DNA of 64,000 nucleotides, taken from positions 124,001-188,000 of the forward strand of contig CANQHV010000001.1 in NCBI GenBank assembly GCA_947624005.1. The letters run 5' to 3'. A program made the translations under genes and the position numbers. This document shows positions 49,239 through 58,853 of the stretch, piece after piece. Source of the DNA: an uncultured Clostridia bacterium (GTDB lineage: Bacteria > Bacillota > Clostridia > Christensenellales > Borkfalkiaceae). Positions within the stretch are counted from its first letter, which is position 1. Every line of letters starts with the position of its first letter. The notes beneath the pieces were generated by a model, which was not told where the DNA came from, ran no database searches, and worked only from the letters and a program-made list of their open reading frames with translations.

Positions 49239-50885
49239 ATGAAATTACCCGAGGCAACCAATTTTATCGAACAGTATATAAACGAAGAACTCGAAGCGGG
49301 CAAGTTTGCCGCTACGGGCAATAAAATAATAGTCCGCTTTCCGCCCGAACCCAACGGATATCTGCACATAGGTCACGTCAAGGCAATGTGCATAAACTTC
49401 GGCGTAAAAGAAAGGTACGGCGGCGAACTCAACCTCAGAATGGACGATACCAACCCCGCCAAAGAGGACTACGAGTACGTTAATTCGATAGTCGAGGCGG
49501 TAAAATGGCTGGGCTTTCAGCCCGACAGACTGCTTTTCGCGTCGGACTATTACGATAAGCTTTACGAAATCGCCGAAAAGTATATACTCGACGGCAACGC
49601 GTACGTCTGCGACCTGTCCGCCGACGAAATAACCGCAACCCGCGGCACTCTTACAGAGGCGGGCGTTCCCTCGCCTTACCGCGACAGAAGCGTAGAAGAA
49701 AACCTTAAACTTTTCAGGGAAATGAAGGCGGGCAAATACCCCGACGGCGCGAAAGTTCTGCGCGCGAAAATAGATATGTCGTCGCCCAATCTGAATATGC
49801 GCGACCCCGTGCTGTACAGAATAGCGCACGTTACCCATTACCGCACGGGCGACAAGTGGTGCATATACCCTATGTACGACTTCGCGCACCCTTTATCCGA
49901 CGCGATAGAGGGGGTAACGCACTCGCTTTGTTCGCTTGAATTCGAAAATCACCGACCGCTGTACGATTGGGTTATCGAAAAGGCTGGTTTCCCCGCGCCC
50001 GTACCCCGTCAGATAGAGTTTGCGCGGTTGAATATAACCAATATGCTTATGTCCAAGCGGTATCTTAAAAAGCTTGTGGACGAGGGCTTTGTGCGGGGCT
50101 GGGACGACGTAAGAATGCCCACTCTCGCGGGGCTTAAAAACAGAGGAGTTCCGCCCGAGGCGCTTAAAAAATTCTGCGCCGACGTCGGGGTGGCGAAAAA
50201 CTACGGCGTGGTAAACGCCGCGCAGCTCGACAGTTGCATACGCGACAACCTCAACGAAAACGCCGAGCGCGCGATGGCGATTGTCAATCCCGTAAAACTC
50301 ACCGTTACAAATTATAAGGGCGGCGAAAAGCTGAATTTCGAAAAGAACCCCGTAAAACAGCTCGGCACGCGCGAAATAGCGTTTTCGGGCAGCGTATATA
50401 TCGAGAGGGACGATTTTTCGCTTAATCCCCCGCCCAAATACAAAAGGTTGCAAAAGAGCGGCACCGTCCGTCTGAAAAGCGCGTATATTGTGCGTTGCGA
50501 CGACGTTTCGCTTGACGCGGACGGCAACGTAAAAGAAATTTTCTGCACCTATTTCCCCGAAACGCACAGCGGCAGTAACGCCCCCACCGACGTAAAGGCG
50601 AAAGGCACGATACAGTGGGTGGACGCGCAAACGGCGCAAGACTGCGAAATAAGGCAGTACGGTCCGCTTCTTAAAGACGAAGAGTACCCCGACCAGGACT
50701 ACGGCGAAAGGCTGAATTACGAAAGCGAAAAGATAATGCGCGGCAAAGCGGAGCCTTATCTTGCCGAAAGCGCGGACGGAACGGCGTTCCAGCTTATGCG
50801 CACGGGGTATTACAAAAAATGCACCGAGGACGGAAAGCTTGTCCTCTCGGAAATAGTTTCTTTGAAAGACAGTTTCAATAAATAG
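49239..50885 (+). CDS. glnS: Glutaminyl-tRNA synthetase
   Basis: VRFPPEPNGYLHIGHVKAMCINFGV, MDDTNPAKE, THSLCSLEFENHRPLYDW, MSKRYL. Confidence 0.96.
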   Translation: MKLPEATNFIEQYINEELEAGKFAATGNKIIVRFPPEPNGYLHIGHVKAMCINFGVKERYGGELNLRMDDTNPAKEDYEYVNSIVEAVKWLGFQPDRLLFASDYYDKLYEIAEKYILDGNAYVCDLSADEITATRGTLTEAGVPSPYRDRSVEENLKLFREMKAGKYPDGAKVLRAKIDMSSPNLNMRDPVLYRIAHVTHYRTGDKWCIYPMYDFAHPLSDAIEGVTHSLCSLEFENHRPLYDWVIEKAGFPAPVPRQIEFARLNITNMLMSKRYLKKLVDEGFVRGWDDVRMPTLAGLKNRGVPPEALKKFCADVGVAKNYGVVNAAQLDSCIRDNLNENAERAMAIVNPVKLTVTNYKGGEKLNFEKNPVKQLGTREIAFSGSVYIERDDFSLNPPPKYKRLQKSGTVRLKSAYIVRCDDVSLDADGNVKEIFCTYFPETHSGSNAPTDVKAKGTIQWVDAQTAQDCEIRQYGPLLKDEEYPDQDYGERLNYESEKIMRGKAEPYLAESADGTAFQLMRTGYYKKCTEDGKLVLSEIVSLKDSFNK

Positions 50886-50896
50886 CGAGGTATATT

Positions 50897-52087
50897 ATGA
50901 AATTAATAAGCCTTATAATAATCTGCGTGCTTGCGTTCGCAATTCTCGTCGGCTTATTCCGCGGGCTTCACAGAGGTTACACCCGTATTTCGAGCTTCGG
51001 AACGGAATATCTTCTGTGCTGTCTTTGCACGGTCGGCGTGGGCGCAATCGTCTATAAAACGCTCGGCAAAAACGGCGGTACGGACGCAGCGATTGCAGGC
51101 ATAATAATGCTTTTGGTGCCCGTCGCCTTTTACGGGATATTCAAAACCCTTGCCGTGCTTTTACGCAAACTTATAAATTCGAAAATGCAGGCGCGGCAAG
51201 AGCTGTCGTATTACGAACAGTACGCTGATATGGAAGAAAACCGCGAGGGAATATTGGACGCGGTTTACGACGGCGACAAAAAGAAGTACAAAAAACTCAC
51301 CAAAGAGCGCAAGTCTTTTAAGCTCGAACCGGGCGGTTGGAGAATGGTTGACCGCTTTATCGGCGCGTTCGTCGGAATGGTTCAGCTGTTCGTCATCACG
51401 GGAATTGTCTGCTGCGTTGCGCTTATGATTCTCGACTTCGCAAGGGTAAGCGCGCTTGCGGAAATTTTCCGGACCTCGTCGTGGCTGTCGTTCAAAGATA
51501 TGCTTTTCGACTGCCTTTTCATCGCGCTTATGTACCTTTGCATCAAATGCGGATATACAAGCGGCATAATGAATTCGCTTATAGGTATTTTAGTGCTTGT
51601 AATGCTTGCGGGGGCGGGAGTATTTTCGTATTATCTCGCTTTCAAAGTATCGGCTTTCGATTCCGCGGCGCACGCGATAACCGCAACTCTCGGCGCGTCC
51701 GAATCCGTTTCGCAGATTTTCGGGTCGGGGGTAAGCGACGTCGTCGGCAGAATAGTAATAGCGGTGGGGCTGTTCCTTATTATGCTTGTGGAAATAATAA
51801 TATTCGCTATTTTCATTCCACGGCTTGTCGATATGGCGCGCGGTTCGGCGGCGTTCCGCACGACGGACGGCATACTCGGCGCAGTCTTCCTCGTGATAGT
51901 CGCATTCGGCGTACAGCTTGTTTTGGGCTGGCTGTTGTCGTCGGTTTCCGAGCTTGAATTTATGCAGATTTTCAACGGTTATTTCGACGGAAGCAAACTT
52001 ACGAAGTACATATTCTCGGACAATATAATTTCCGAGTTCGGCGCAGGTCAGGCGACTTTCCTCCGCAATTGGTTCGGACTCGATTGA
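50897..52087 (+). CDS. Multi-TM protein, CvpA-like
   Basis: VGLFRGLHRGYTRI N-terminal motif and second TM block with a CvpA-like arrangement. Confidence 0.6.
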   Translation: MKLISLIIICVLAFAILVGLFRGLHRGYTRISSFGTEYLLCCLCTVGVGAIVYKTLGKNGGTDAAIAGIIMLLVPVAFYGIFKTLAVLLRKLINSKMQARQELSYYEQYADMEENREGILDAVYDGDKKKYKKLTKERKSFKLEPGGWRMVDRFIGAFVGMVQLFVITGIVCCVALMILDFARVSALAEIFRTSSWLSFKDMLFDCLFIALMYLCIKCGYTSGIMNSLIGILVLVMLAGAGVFSYYLAFKVSAFDSAAHAITATLGASESVSQIFGSGVSDVVGRIVIAVGLFLIMLVEIIIFAIFIPRLVDMARGSAAFRTTDGILGAVFLVIVAFGVQLVLGWLLSSVSELEFMQIFNGYFDGSKLTKYIFSDNIISEFGAGQATFLRNWFGLD

Positions 52088-52102
52088 AAACGTAAAAAAG
52101 TA

Positions 52103-52129
52103 CCGCCCGCGGCAAACTGCCGCGGGCGG
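52103..52129. terminator. GC-rich terminator hairpin
   Basis: ccgcccgcggca-aac-tgccgcgggcgg. Confidence 0.75.
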
Positions 52130-52134
52130 CTCTG

Positions 52135-52284
52135 TTATATCCTCTCTGCAAAACTCTCGCAGCAGGTGCACTGTTCGCCGCAGGCGCAACCCACCTTGAT
52201 TTTGTCGAGCGTGCAGTTGCAGCCGCCGTGATTGTGTCTGCATTCCGCAACGTTGCAGGCAATGTCGAAATTTATATTTTCCAT
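52135..52284 (-). CDS. DUF1540-type Cys-rich small protein (49 aa)
   Basis: Manual translation MENINFDIACNVAECRHNHGGCNCTLDKIKVGCACGEQCTCCESFAERI; ggaggttaattt RBS; absent from ORF track. Confidence 0.85.
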   Translation of the reverse strand: MENINFDIACNVAECRHNHGGCNCTLDKIKVGCACGEQCTCCESFAERI

Positions 52285-52371
52285 AAATTAACCTCCGTCG
52301 TTATTATGCGCAATTCCGCGGCTTATATTCGGTATATTCCGCATTTGACGCCGTTATTTTTTCCGCCGCCG

Positions 52372-52400
52372 TTGACAAGCGCGCGCTTTTGTAATAAAAT
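52372..52400 (+). promoter_or_regulatory. Promoter for rplI
   Basis: TTGACA-17-TAAAAT, aggagg RBS. Confidence 0.7.
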
Positions 52401-52417
52401 AGAAACAGGAGGAACAT

Positions 52418-52861
52418 ATGAAGGTTATTTTACTTCAAGACGTCAAGGGTCAGGGCAAGCGCGGCGACGTCGTGGACGTCAACGAGGGCTACGCAAGGAA
52501 CTTTCTTGTAAAAAAGGGAATGGCGGAAATCGCCACGGCGACCAAGTTGAACGATTTGAAACAGAAGCAGGCGGCGGCGGATTTCCACCGCGCGGAGGAG
52601 GTCAAGGCGACGCGCGCCCTCGCCGAAGAGATAAAAGGCAAAACTTTCACCGTAAAATTAAAGGCGGGGCAGGGCGGCAAAACGTTCGGCTCGGTAACCG
52701 CGGGAAATATCTCCGACGCGCTTAAAAGCGGCGGTTACGACGTCGATAAAAAGAAAATTCAGCTTTCCGCGCCCATTAAAAACGTCGGCGTGTACGAGGT
52801 GGACCTTCGCCTTATGGAGGGCATATCCTCGAAAATCAAAATTTCGGTCGAAAGCGAATAA
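52418..52861 (+). CDS. rplI: 50S ribosomal protein L9
   Basis: MKVILLQDVKGQGKRGDVVDVNEGYARNFLVKKGMA. Confidence 0.97.
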   Translation: MKVILLQDVKGQGKRGDVVDVNEGYARNFLVKKGMAEIATATKLNDLKQKQAAADFHRAEEVKATRALAEEIKGKTFTVKLKAGQGGKTFGSVTAGNISDALKSGGYDVDKKKIQLSAPIKNVGVYEVDLRLMEGISSKIKISVESE

Positions 52862-52898
52862 TTGCGCGGTTACGGCATAATACGTTCCGTTCGTTAAA

Positions 52899-52931
52899 AA
52901 CGCGGCGGCGAGTTCAACTCGCCGCCGCGTT
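52899..52931. terminator. Bidirectional intrinsic terminator
   Basis: aacgcggcggcgagtt-c-aactcgccgccgcgtt. Confidence 0.85.
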
Positions 52932-52945
52932 TTATAAACAGTAAA

Positions 52946-54865
52946 TTATCTTCCGAAGCCGCCGCCTCCGCCGAAGCCGCCCCCGCCGTGACTTCCGCCT
53001 CCGCCGAAACCGCTGTGCGAGGACGAGGCGGCTACGCTTGCCGCGCGCGCAATCATACTCGTCGCGATTTTTCCCGCCGAATGGCGTATCATCGAGTTCA
53101 TTACGGCAAAGGTTATAATCGTATTTCCGTTGGTTACGACCCAATCGGGAGGAGCGACGGTAAGCCCTTTGAATTTGTCTTCCCACTTGTCGGAAACGCC
53201 CAAAACCTGCGCGTAAGGCAAAATGTGGTAATATATCTGCGGGTTTTCTTCAAGCATTTTTTCGAGTTGCGGCTTTTCGACCGTCGCTATAAACTGCTTG
53301 AAGCCGAGTATTCCTTTAAGCTGTTCGTCGTATTCCTTTGTGTGCGATACAAGGCAGACGTTGAAGATTATCGCCGCAAACCCTACGAAGCACAAAATCG
53401 ATTTTACGAGTTTTCCGATAAGACAGTCGGGGATAAGCAGTACGTATATCGCGCTTGTAGCGACGGCGAACAGCACAATCCCCGTCATCCATAAAATAAT
53501 CTTCGGCTTTCCGAATTTCATTCGGTTGTACCATACGCTTTCGCTTAAACCGTAGGTTATAAGCGCGGGTATCAATATAAGTATAGAGGGAATGAAAATA
53601 AGCGACGAATTTACCGTGGCTACGCCCATAATAAGGGGGGCAAGCCCCATAATAAGCCCCGCAAGCACCGAAAACATTATCGAAACGCCCATACTTACCG
53701 TATTGTACATACCTTTCGTATGCGCGTCCACGCGCTGTCTAATCGTCCCCACGCTGTTTGCGAAAGAGGAATTTTTGGACGGATTCACTTCGTATCTTGT
53801 GCCGAAAAGCTTATTGAAAGCTATGTGCTGGTAATCGGGGCTGTCGGCGGGAAGCGCGGACACCTCGCGCAGTATCACGGGGTTGTTCTGGTCTTCCATA
53901 TTCAGCCTTACGTAGCCTTTATCCGCCCAATAGAAGATAAGCGCGGTTATATCCTCGGGATTTACCTTGTTGTCTATAAGTTTGCCTATTAAAAGGGGGT
54001 CCATTCCGTCGGGGGCGTCGAACCCGACTACGGGCGCGACTTTAAGCTTGTTGAAGAATAAAAGTTTTACAAGCGCCGCCGCAAGGAGCAGTATAACCAG
54101 CGCGATTATAAACCAATAGGGGGTGAAGTCGAAGTACTCCGAAAAAGTTCCGTCCTCGAATCCGAGCGCAAAAGTTACGGGCGTAAGCGAGGGGAGTCCT
54201 TCCAAATCCGCGGCGACATTAACCCGCCCGTCGATAGTCGAAACGTTAACTTCAAGCACTTCTTCACTGCCCGCGCCGACGTACATTTCAGCGCTGCCGT
54301 CGATATAGCCGTCGGGAAGAGCTATTCGCAACGAAGCCGAGTTTATATTGCACGACCAGCCGCTTCCCACAAGGTTGACGTTTAGCGTATTGTCCTTTAT
54401 TTTCCGCAGTGGGAAAATAAAGTCGTATGTAAGCGTATACGTGCAGGTGGTTTGGTATTTGTTCGACGAGTCGCCTATATCGACGTTGATATTTTCGTCG
54501 GCATAGTCTACCGAGTAGTCAACGTCCTTTTTTCCGTCGGTGATTTCGTATACCGAAATATTTTTTATGCTTTCGCCGCTGTTTAAGGGGAGAACGCGCA
54601 CAAAGCCCGTCGATTTTCTGCCGAGATAGTTCACCCGCATAACTTCGGTGACCGCGCATTTCAAATCGGACGACACGTCGTAAAATACGTCGTATTCGTC
54701 AAGTTCGAAGTTATGCGCGGTGTCAATTACGCTTTGTCCGCTTTCTTCGGCGCGCGCAAAACGTGCGGTACCGTCTTTGAATACCGCCGTTATCATCACG
54801 CCCGCAAGCGCAATTATAATCGCAAACAGGCATAATATGCGAAAAGAGGCGACCTTTTTCATCAT
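52946..54865 (-). CDS. DUF2207-type membrane protein with Gly-rich C-terminus
   Basis: Signal peptide, N-terminal beta-rich extracellular domain, TM pairs, C-terminal SHSGFGGGGSHGGGGFGGGGGFGR. Confidence 0.85.
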   Translation of the reverse strand: MMKKVASFRILCLFAIIIALAGVMITAVFKDGTARFARAEESGQSVIDTAHNFELDEYDVFYDVSSDLKCAVTEVMRVNYLGRKSTGFVRVLPLNSGESIKNISVYEITDGKKDVDYSVDYADENINVDIGDSSNKYQTTCTYTLTYDFIFPLRKIKDNTLNVNLVGSGWSCNINSASLRIALPDGYIDGSAEMYVGAGSEEVLEVNVSTIDGRVNVAADLEGLPSLTPVTFALGFEDGTFSEYFDFTPYWFIIALVILLLAAALVKLLFFNKLKVAPVVGFDAPDGMDPLLIGKLIDNKVNPEDITALIFYWADKGYVRLNMEDQNNPVILREVSALPADSPDYQHIAFNKLFGTRYEVNPSKNSSFANSVGTIRQRVDAHTKGMYNTVSMGVSIMFSVLAGLIMGLAPLIMGVATVNSSLIFIPSILILIPALITYGLSESVWYNRMKFGKPKIILWMTGIVLFAVATSAIYVLLIPDCLIGKLVKSILCFVGFAAIIFNVCLVSHTKEYDEQLKGILGFKQFIATVEKPQLEKMLEENPQIYYHILPYAQVLGVSDKWEDKFKGLTVAPPDWVVTNGNTIITFAVMNSMIRHSAGKIATSMIARAASVAASSSHSGFGGGGSHGGGGFGGGGGFGR

Positions 54866-54883
54866 TTTCTCTCGTTAATCAAG

Positions 54884-55480
54884 TCAGAATTCCACTTTCA
54901 CGTTTTTGCGCTCTTCGGGGCTTTCAAGCTCGAAGTAAGCGCATTTTTCTATCTTCATACGCTTTGCGACGATTGAAGAGGGGAACGACTCGCGCGCGGT
55001 GTTAAGCTCGCGTGCAAGCGCGTTGTAATACCTTCTTTGGTTTACAAGTTCGTTTTCGATACTCCTCAACTGCTGTTGAAGGTCCATAAAGTTTGCGTTC
55101 GCTTTCAGTTCGGGATATCTTTCAAGCGTCATATTAAAGCTTCGGATGGCCTGCGAAAGTTCTGCGTTGGCTTCTATCTTTTCGGTGTTGGTGGTAGCGG
55201 CGCTTACTTTCGAACGCGCCTCGGTAACCTTTGTAAACACCTCTTTTTCGTGTTCGGCATAGCCCTTGACCGTCGCGACGAGGTTGGGTATAAGGTCGAA
55301 CCGCTTTTTCAGATATACGTCTATGGTGTTAAACGCCTCTTCCGAGGAATTGCGCATTTTTACCAATTTGTTGTGAGTCGTGATATACCATACCGCAATT
55401 ACAACCAAAAGCAGTACGACAACGCACGCGACTGCAATACCGGCGATTGCTCCGCCTGAAAGTTTTCCGAGTAAGTTCAT
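54884..55480 (-). CDS. LemA family protein
   Basis: N-terminal TM, VKMRNSSEEAFNTIDVYLKKRFDLIPNLVATVKGYAEHE, RRYYNALARELNT. Confidence 0.94.
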   Translation of the reverse strand: MNLLGKLSGGAIAGIAVACVVVLLLVVIAVWYITTHNKLVKMRNSSEEAFNTIDVYLKKRFDLIPNLVATVKGYAEHEKEVFTKVTEARSKVSAATTNTEKIEANAELSQAIRSFNMTLERYPELKANANFMDLQQQLRSIENELVNQRRYYNALARELNTARESFPSSIVAKRMKIEKCAYFELESPEERKNVKVEF

Positions 55481-55489
55481 ATGTTACCT

Positions 55490-55984
55490 CTATTTAAGAT
55501 TTTTTATTTCGGGGATTGCGCTCTTCAAAAACGCCTCCGCCGTCGAATCGGGTTTAATGGCTTTAAGCGCGTCATCGGGCGTAAACCACTTGATTTCGTC
55601 AAGTTCTTCTTCGTCTATCGCGCTTTCGCCCTCTTCGGCGACCATCAGAAAGTTAAGCATAAGCACGTTTTTCGGCTCGTGATAGCGGCTGGACATAAAG
55701 CGGTATTTAACCGTGTTCAGCTTTGTTTCTTCCTTGAATTCGCGCACAATCGCCTTTTCGGCGGATTCGCCCTTTTTGATATAGCCCGCAAAAAGCACAA
55801 AGTCGTTTTCGCCCTTGTTTCTCGCAAGCAGAATTTTGTCTTTCGCGCGGTTTACCACAACCATCGAAACGGCGGTTGCAAACTGCGGAAAGCGGTATTC
55901 GGCGCAATTTTTGCAGTAAGGCACCAATCCTTCGCCTTTGCAGAACATCAACGTAAGTTTTTCTCCGCATTCCGTACAAAACAT
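55490..55984 (-). CDS. NUDIX hydrolase with N-terminal zinc ribbon
   Basis: CTECGEKL...CKNCAEYRFPQ and GYIKKGESAEKAIVREFKEETKL Nudix box. Confidence 0.92.
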   Translation of the reverse strand: MFCTECGEKLTLMFCKGEGLVPYCKNCAEYRFPQFATAVSMVVVNRAKDKILLARNKGENDFVLFAGYIKKGESAEKAIVREFKEETKLNTVKYRFMSSRYHEPKNVLMLNFLMVAEEGESAIDEEELDEIKWFTPDDALKAIKPDSTAEAFLKSAIPEIKNLK

Positions 55985-56094
55985 AAAATCGCCTCCCTAT
56001 CGTCTTTGCCGATATAATACTACAAACATATCACAATTATTATAATACACGCCGAAATTTTTTTCAATAGGTAATTGCAAAATTACCATATTTC

Positions 56095-56123
56095 TTGACA
56101 TATTTTTTGCGTTAATATATAAT
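56095..56123 (+). promoter_or_regulatory. Promoter for UDPGP gene
   Basis: TTGACA-17-TATAAT. Confidence 0.7.
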
Positions 56124-56163
56124 TGTTAATAATTTAGCGCACGCTTTTTATAAGGAGTTCGAG

Positions 56164-57381
56164 TTGGATTACAAAAGAGCCGTAACATATTTGACCCAGC
56201 GCGGTCAGGCGCATTTGCTCGATTATTTCGACGAACTGTCGCCGAGCGAGCAAAAACAACTTCTTTGCGACGTCGAAAACGCGAACTTCGCCGTCGTGAA
56301 AAACATAAAAAAAGCGCAGAACCACAAGACGGGTAAACTTACGCCCATACCCGCCGTTACCGTGGAAGAAATAAACGCGCGCCGTTCGGTATTCGAGGAC
56401 GTAGGTCTTAAACTTCTCGAAGACTGCAAAGTCGGCGCGGTTCTGCTTGCGGGCGGACAGGGTACGCGCCTCGGCTCGGATAAACCCAAGGGAATGTTCA
56501 ATATAGGCGTAACAAGAACGCTTACCATATTCGAACAGCAGATGAACAACATAAAGCAGGTCGTCGCCAGAACGGGCAGATTTTTTCCGCTGTTCATAAT
56601 GACGAGCTATATAAACGACGCCGCCACCCGCGCGTATTTCGAAGAAAACGGCTATTTCGGCTTCCCGAAAGACAGAGTGCACTTCTTTATACAGAACGTT
56701 GCGCCCACCTGCGATTTCGACGGCAAGGTGTTCCTCGACGAAAAATACAGAATATCTTTTTCGCCCAACGGCAACGGCGGTTGGTATTCGTCGCTTATAA
56801 ATTCGGGTCTGAACAGCGTTTTGGAACGCGAAAATATCGAATGGCTCAACGTATACAGCGTAGACAACGTTCTGCAACGCATCTGCGACCCCGCGTTTAT
56901 CGGCGCGACCGTTCTTAAAAGGTGTAGCTGCGGAGCCAAAGTGGTAAAAAAGGTAAGCGCGGAAGAAAAGGTGGGAGTGCTTTGCCGCGAGGACGGCAAG
57001 CCCGCCATAATCGAGTATTACGAAATGCCCGAAAAATTGGCGAACAAGCGCAAAAAGGGCGAACTTGTGTTCTGCTACGGCGTTACGTTAAACTACCTTT
57101 TCAGCGTTCAGGCTTTGAACTCGACGCTTTCGGGCAAACTTCCGTACCACCTCGCTGTAAAGGCTATACCTCACGTCGAGGGCGGCGAGCGTATAACTCC
57201 CGTAACGCCCTGCGGATATAAATTCGAAACGCTTATAGTCGATATGGTCAAGATGATGGACAGCTGTCTTGCGTTCGAGGTCGAGCGGGAAAGGGAATTT
57301 GCGCCCGTCAAAAACAGCACGGGCGTGGACAGCGTAGACACCGCGCGGGCTTTGCTTGCGCTTAACGGCGTTACGCTTTGA
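56164..57381 (+). CDS. UDPGP-family uridylyltransferase (UDP-sugar/UDP-HexNAc pyrophosphorylase type), TTG start
   Basis: VLLAGGQGTRLGSDKPKGMFNIG, MTSYINDAATRAYFEENGYFG, NVYSVDNVLQRICDPAFIG. Confidence 0.92.
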   Translation: MDYKRAVTYLTQRGQAHLLDYFDELSPSEQKQLLCDVENANFAVVKNIKKAQNHKTGKLTPIPAVTVEEINARRSVFEDVGLKLLEDCKVGAVLLAGGQGTRLGSDKPKGMFNIGVTRTLTIFEQQMNNIKQVVARTGRFFPLFIMTSYINDAATRAYFEENGYFGFPKDRVHFFIQNVAPTCDFDGKVFLDEKYRISFSPNGNGGWYSSLINSGLNSVLERENIEWLNVYSVDNVLQRICDPAFIGATVLKRCSCGAKVVKKVSAEEKVGVLCREDGKPAIIEYYEMPEKLANKRKKGELVFCYGVTLNYLFSVQALNSTLSGKLPYHLAVKAIPHVEGGERITPVTPCGYKFETLIVDMVKMMDSCLAFEVEREREFAPVKNSTGVDSVDTARALLALNGVTL

Positions 57382-57400
57382 CCGTTTAATTTTAATACTT

Positions 57401-57418
57401 CGCGGCGTTTTCGCCGCG
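57401..57418. terminator. Short terminator hairpin
   Basis: cgcggcg / cgccgcg. Confidence 0.5.
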
Positions 57419-57431
57419 TAACGGAATTTTT

Positions 57432-58796
57432 ATGAAGAAATTTTTTAAAGCGTTTGTAACTGTAATCGCAACAATATGTATTGTTTTTGCGCTTTTCGTT
57501 TCGGGTTGCGCGGTTCGCGACGGCGCGGACGGCAGGGACGGAAAGGACGGCAAAGACGTTACGTTAGACGAACTGTACGCCGCCGCGCGGTCAATCCCCG
57601 GCAACGAAAATATGACAATCGACGAATTTCTGCACGAGTATTTAAGCTATGACGACGCGCAGATTAAGCAGTTGGCGGATATGCAGTCGATAATAAACGG
57701 TTCCCTGCGTTCGGCGGTAGTGGTGGTTTCGGAATTCAAAACCACAAACAGGGGCATAAGCTATTCCGCCTCGGCGGGTTCGGGCGTGATTATAGAAGCG
57801 GATACCGCCGCAGGCGACGCGTACGTGGTTACAAACTGCCACGTCGTGTATAAACAAGGCGCGGACAATAACGGTTTTTCAAGCAACATATATCTGTTTT
57901 TGTATGCGCAACAGACAATAGGTTATCTCGGCGCAAGCGCTCAAAGGGGCGTTCAGGTGAACGAAAAATACGCAATCGAAGCCGAAGTCGTAGGGGCGTC
58001 GCCCGCGTACGACATCGCGCTTTTAAAGGTTACGGGTAGTTCGGTTCTCAAAGAAAACGCTTCTTTCGTCAAGCCCGCCGAATTCAGCGAAGAGGACGAC
58101 ATAAGCCTCGGCGAATACGTTTACGCCGTCGGCGACGCGGTAGGCGCGGGTACCGCCGTAACTTCGGGCGTAATTTCGATGGACAGCGAAACGATAAACG
58201 TCACCATAGACAAAACCCGTTCCGTTCGCGTTATGCGTACGGACGCGGCGATAAACAGCGGCAATTCGGGCGGCGGACTTTTCAACCGCGACGGCAAAAT
58301 AGTGGGCATAGTAAACGCAAGGCGGAATACGGACTCGGACGGCAGCGCCGTAGACAATCTATGTTACGCCTTGCCCGTTTCGAACGTAAGACGGCTTGTA
58401 TCGCTTATGAAAGATATGTATACGGCAAATCTCGGCGTTCCGGGCGCGACGAAAATCGCAAGGCTCGGCGTTACGCTTACAAGCACGGACATATATGCGG
58501 AATATAACGACGGGCGCGTCGAAATTATCGAACAGGTCGGAGTTTCCGCGGTTCCCGAAGATTCCGTGATAAAGGGGCTTGACGTGGGCGACGTCGTAAA
58601 ACATATCGAAATTTCGGACGGCGAGGGCAACGTGAAAGAAAGCAAGGACGTCACGCGCCGCTATCACGTAACCGATACGCTTATTTCGGTTCGCGCGGGC
58701 GATACCGTAAAACTTGCAATCGCGCGCGGCACGGAAGATAAGGAAGTAAGCGTTACTTTTTCGCAAAGCGATTTGACGGACGTAGACGAACAGTAA
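57432..58796 (+). CDS. S1C (HtrA/DegP-like) trypsin-like serine protease lipoprotein with PDZ-like domain
   Basis: Lipobox FVSGCA, SGVIIEAD..YVVTNCHVV (His), YDIALLKV (Asp), AINSGNSGGGLFN (Ser). Confidence 0.92.
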   Translation: MKKFFKAFVTVIATICIVFALFVSGCAVRDGADGRDGKDGKDVTLDELYAAARSIPGNENMTIDEFLHEYLSYDDAQIKQLADMQSIINGSLRSAVVVVSEFKTTNRGISYSASAGSGVIIEADTAAGDAYVVTNCHVVYKQGADNNGFSSNIYLFLYAQQTIGYLGASAQRGVQVNEKYAIEAEVVGASPAYDIALLKVTGSSVLKENASFVKPAEFSEEDDISLGEYVYAVGDAVGAGTAVTSGVISMDSETINVTIDKTRSVRVMRTDAAINSGNSGGGLFNRDGKIVGIVNARRNTDSDGSAVDNLCYALPVSNVRRLVSLMKDMYTANLGVPGATKIARLGVTLTSTDIYAEYNDGRVEIIEQVGVSAVPEDSVIKGLDVGDVVKHIEISDGEGNVKESKDVTRRYHVTDTLISVRAGDTVKLAIARGTEDKEVSVTFSQSDLTDVDEQ

Positions 58797-58809
58797 AAGG
58801 TAAAAGGGT

Positions 58810-58839
58810 ACGCCCCGCGGCAAACTTGCCGCGGGGCGT
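58810..58839. terminator. Intrinsic terminator between convergent genes
   Basis: acgccccgcggcaa / ttgccgcggggcgt. Confidence 0.8.
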
Positions 58840-58853
58840 TATATTAAAAGTAC

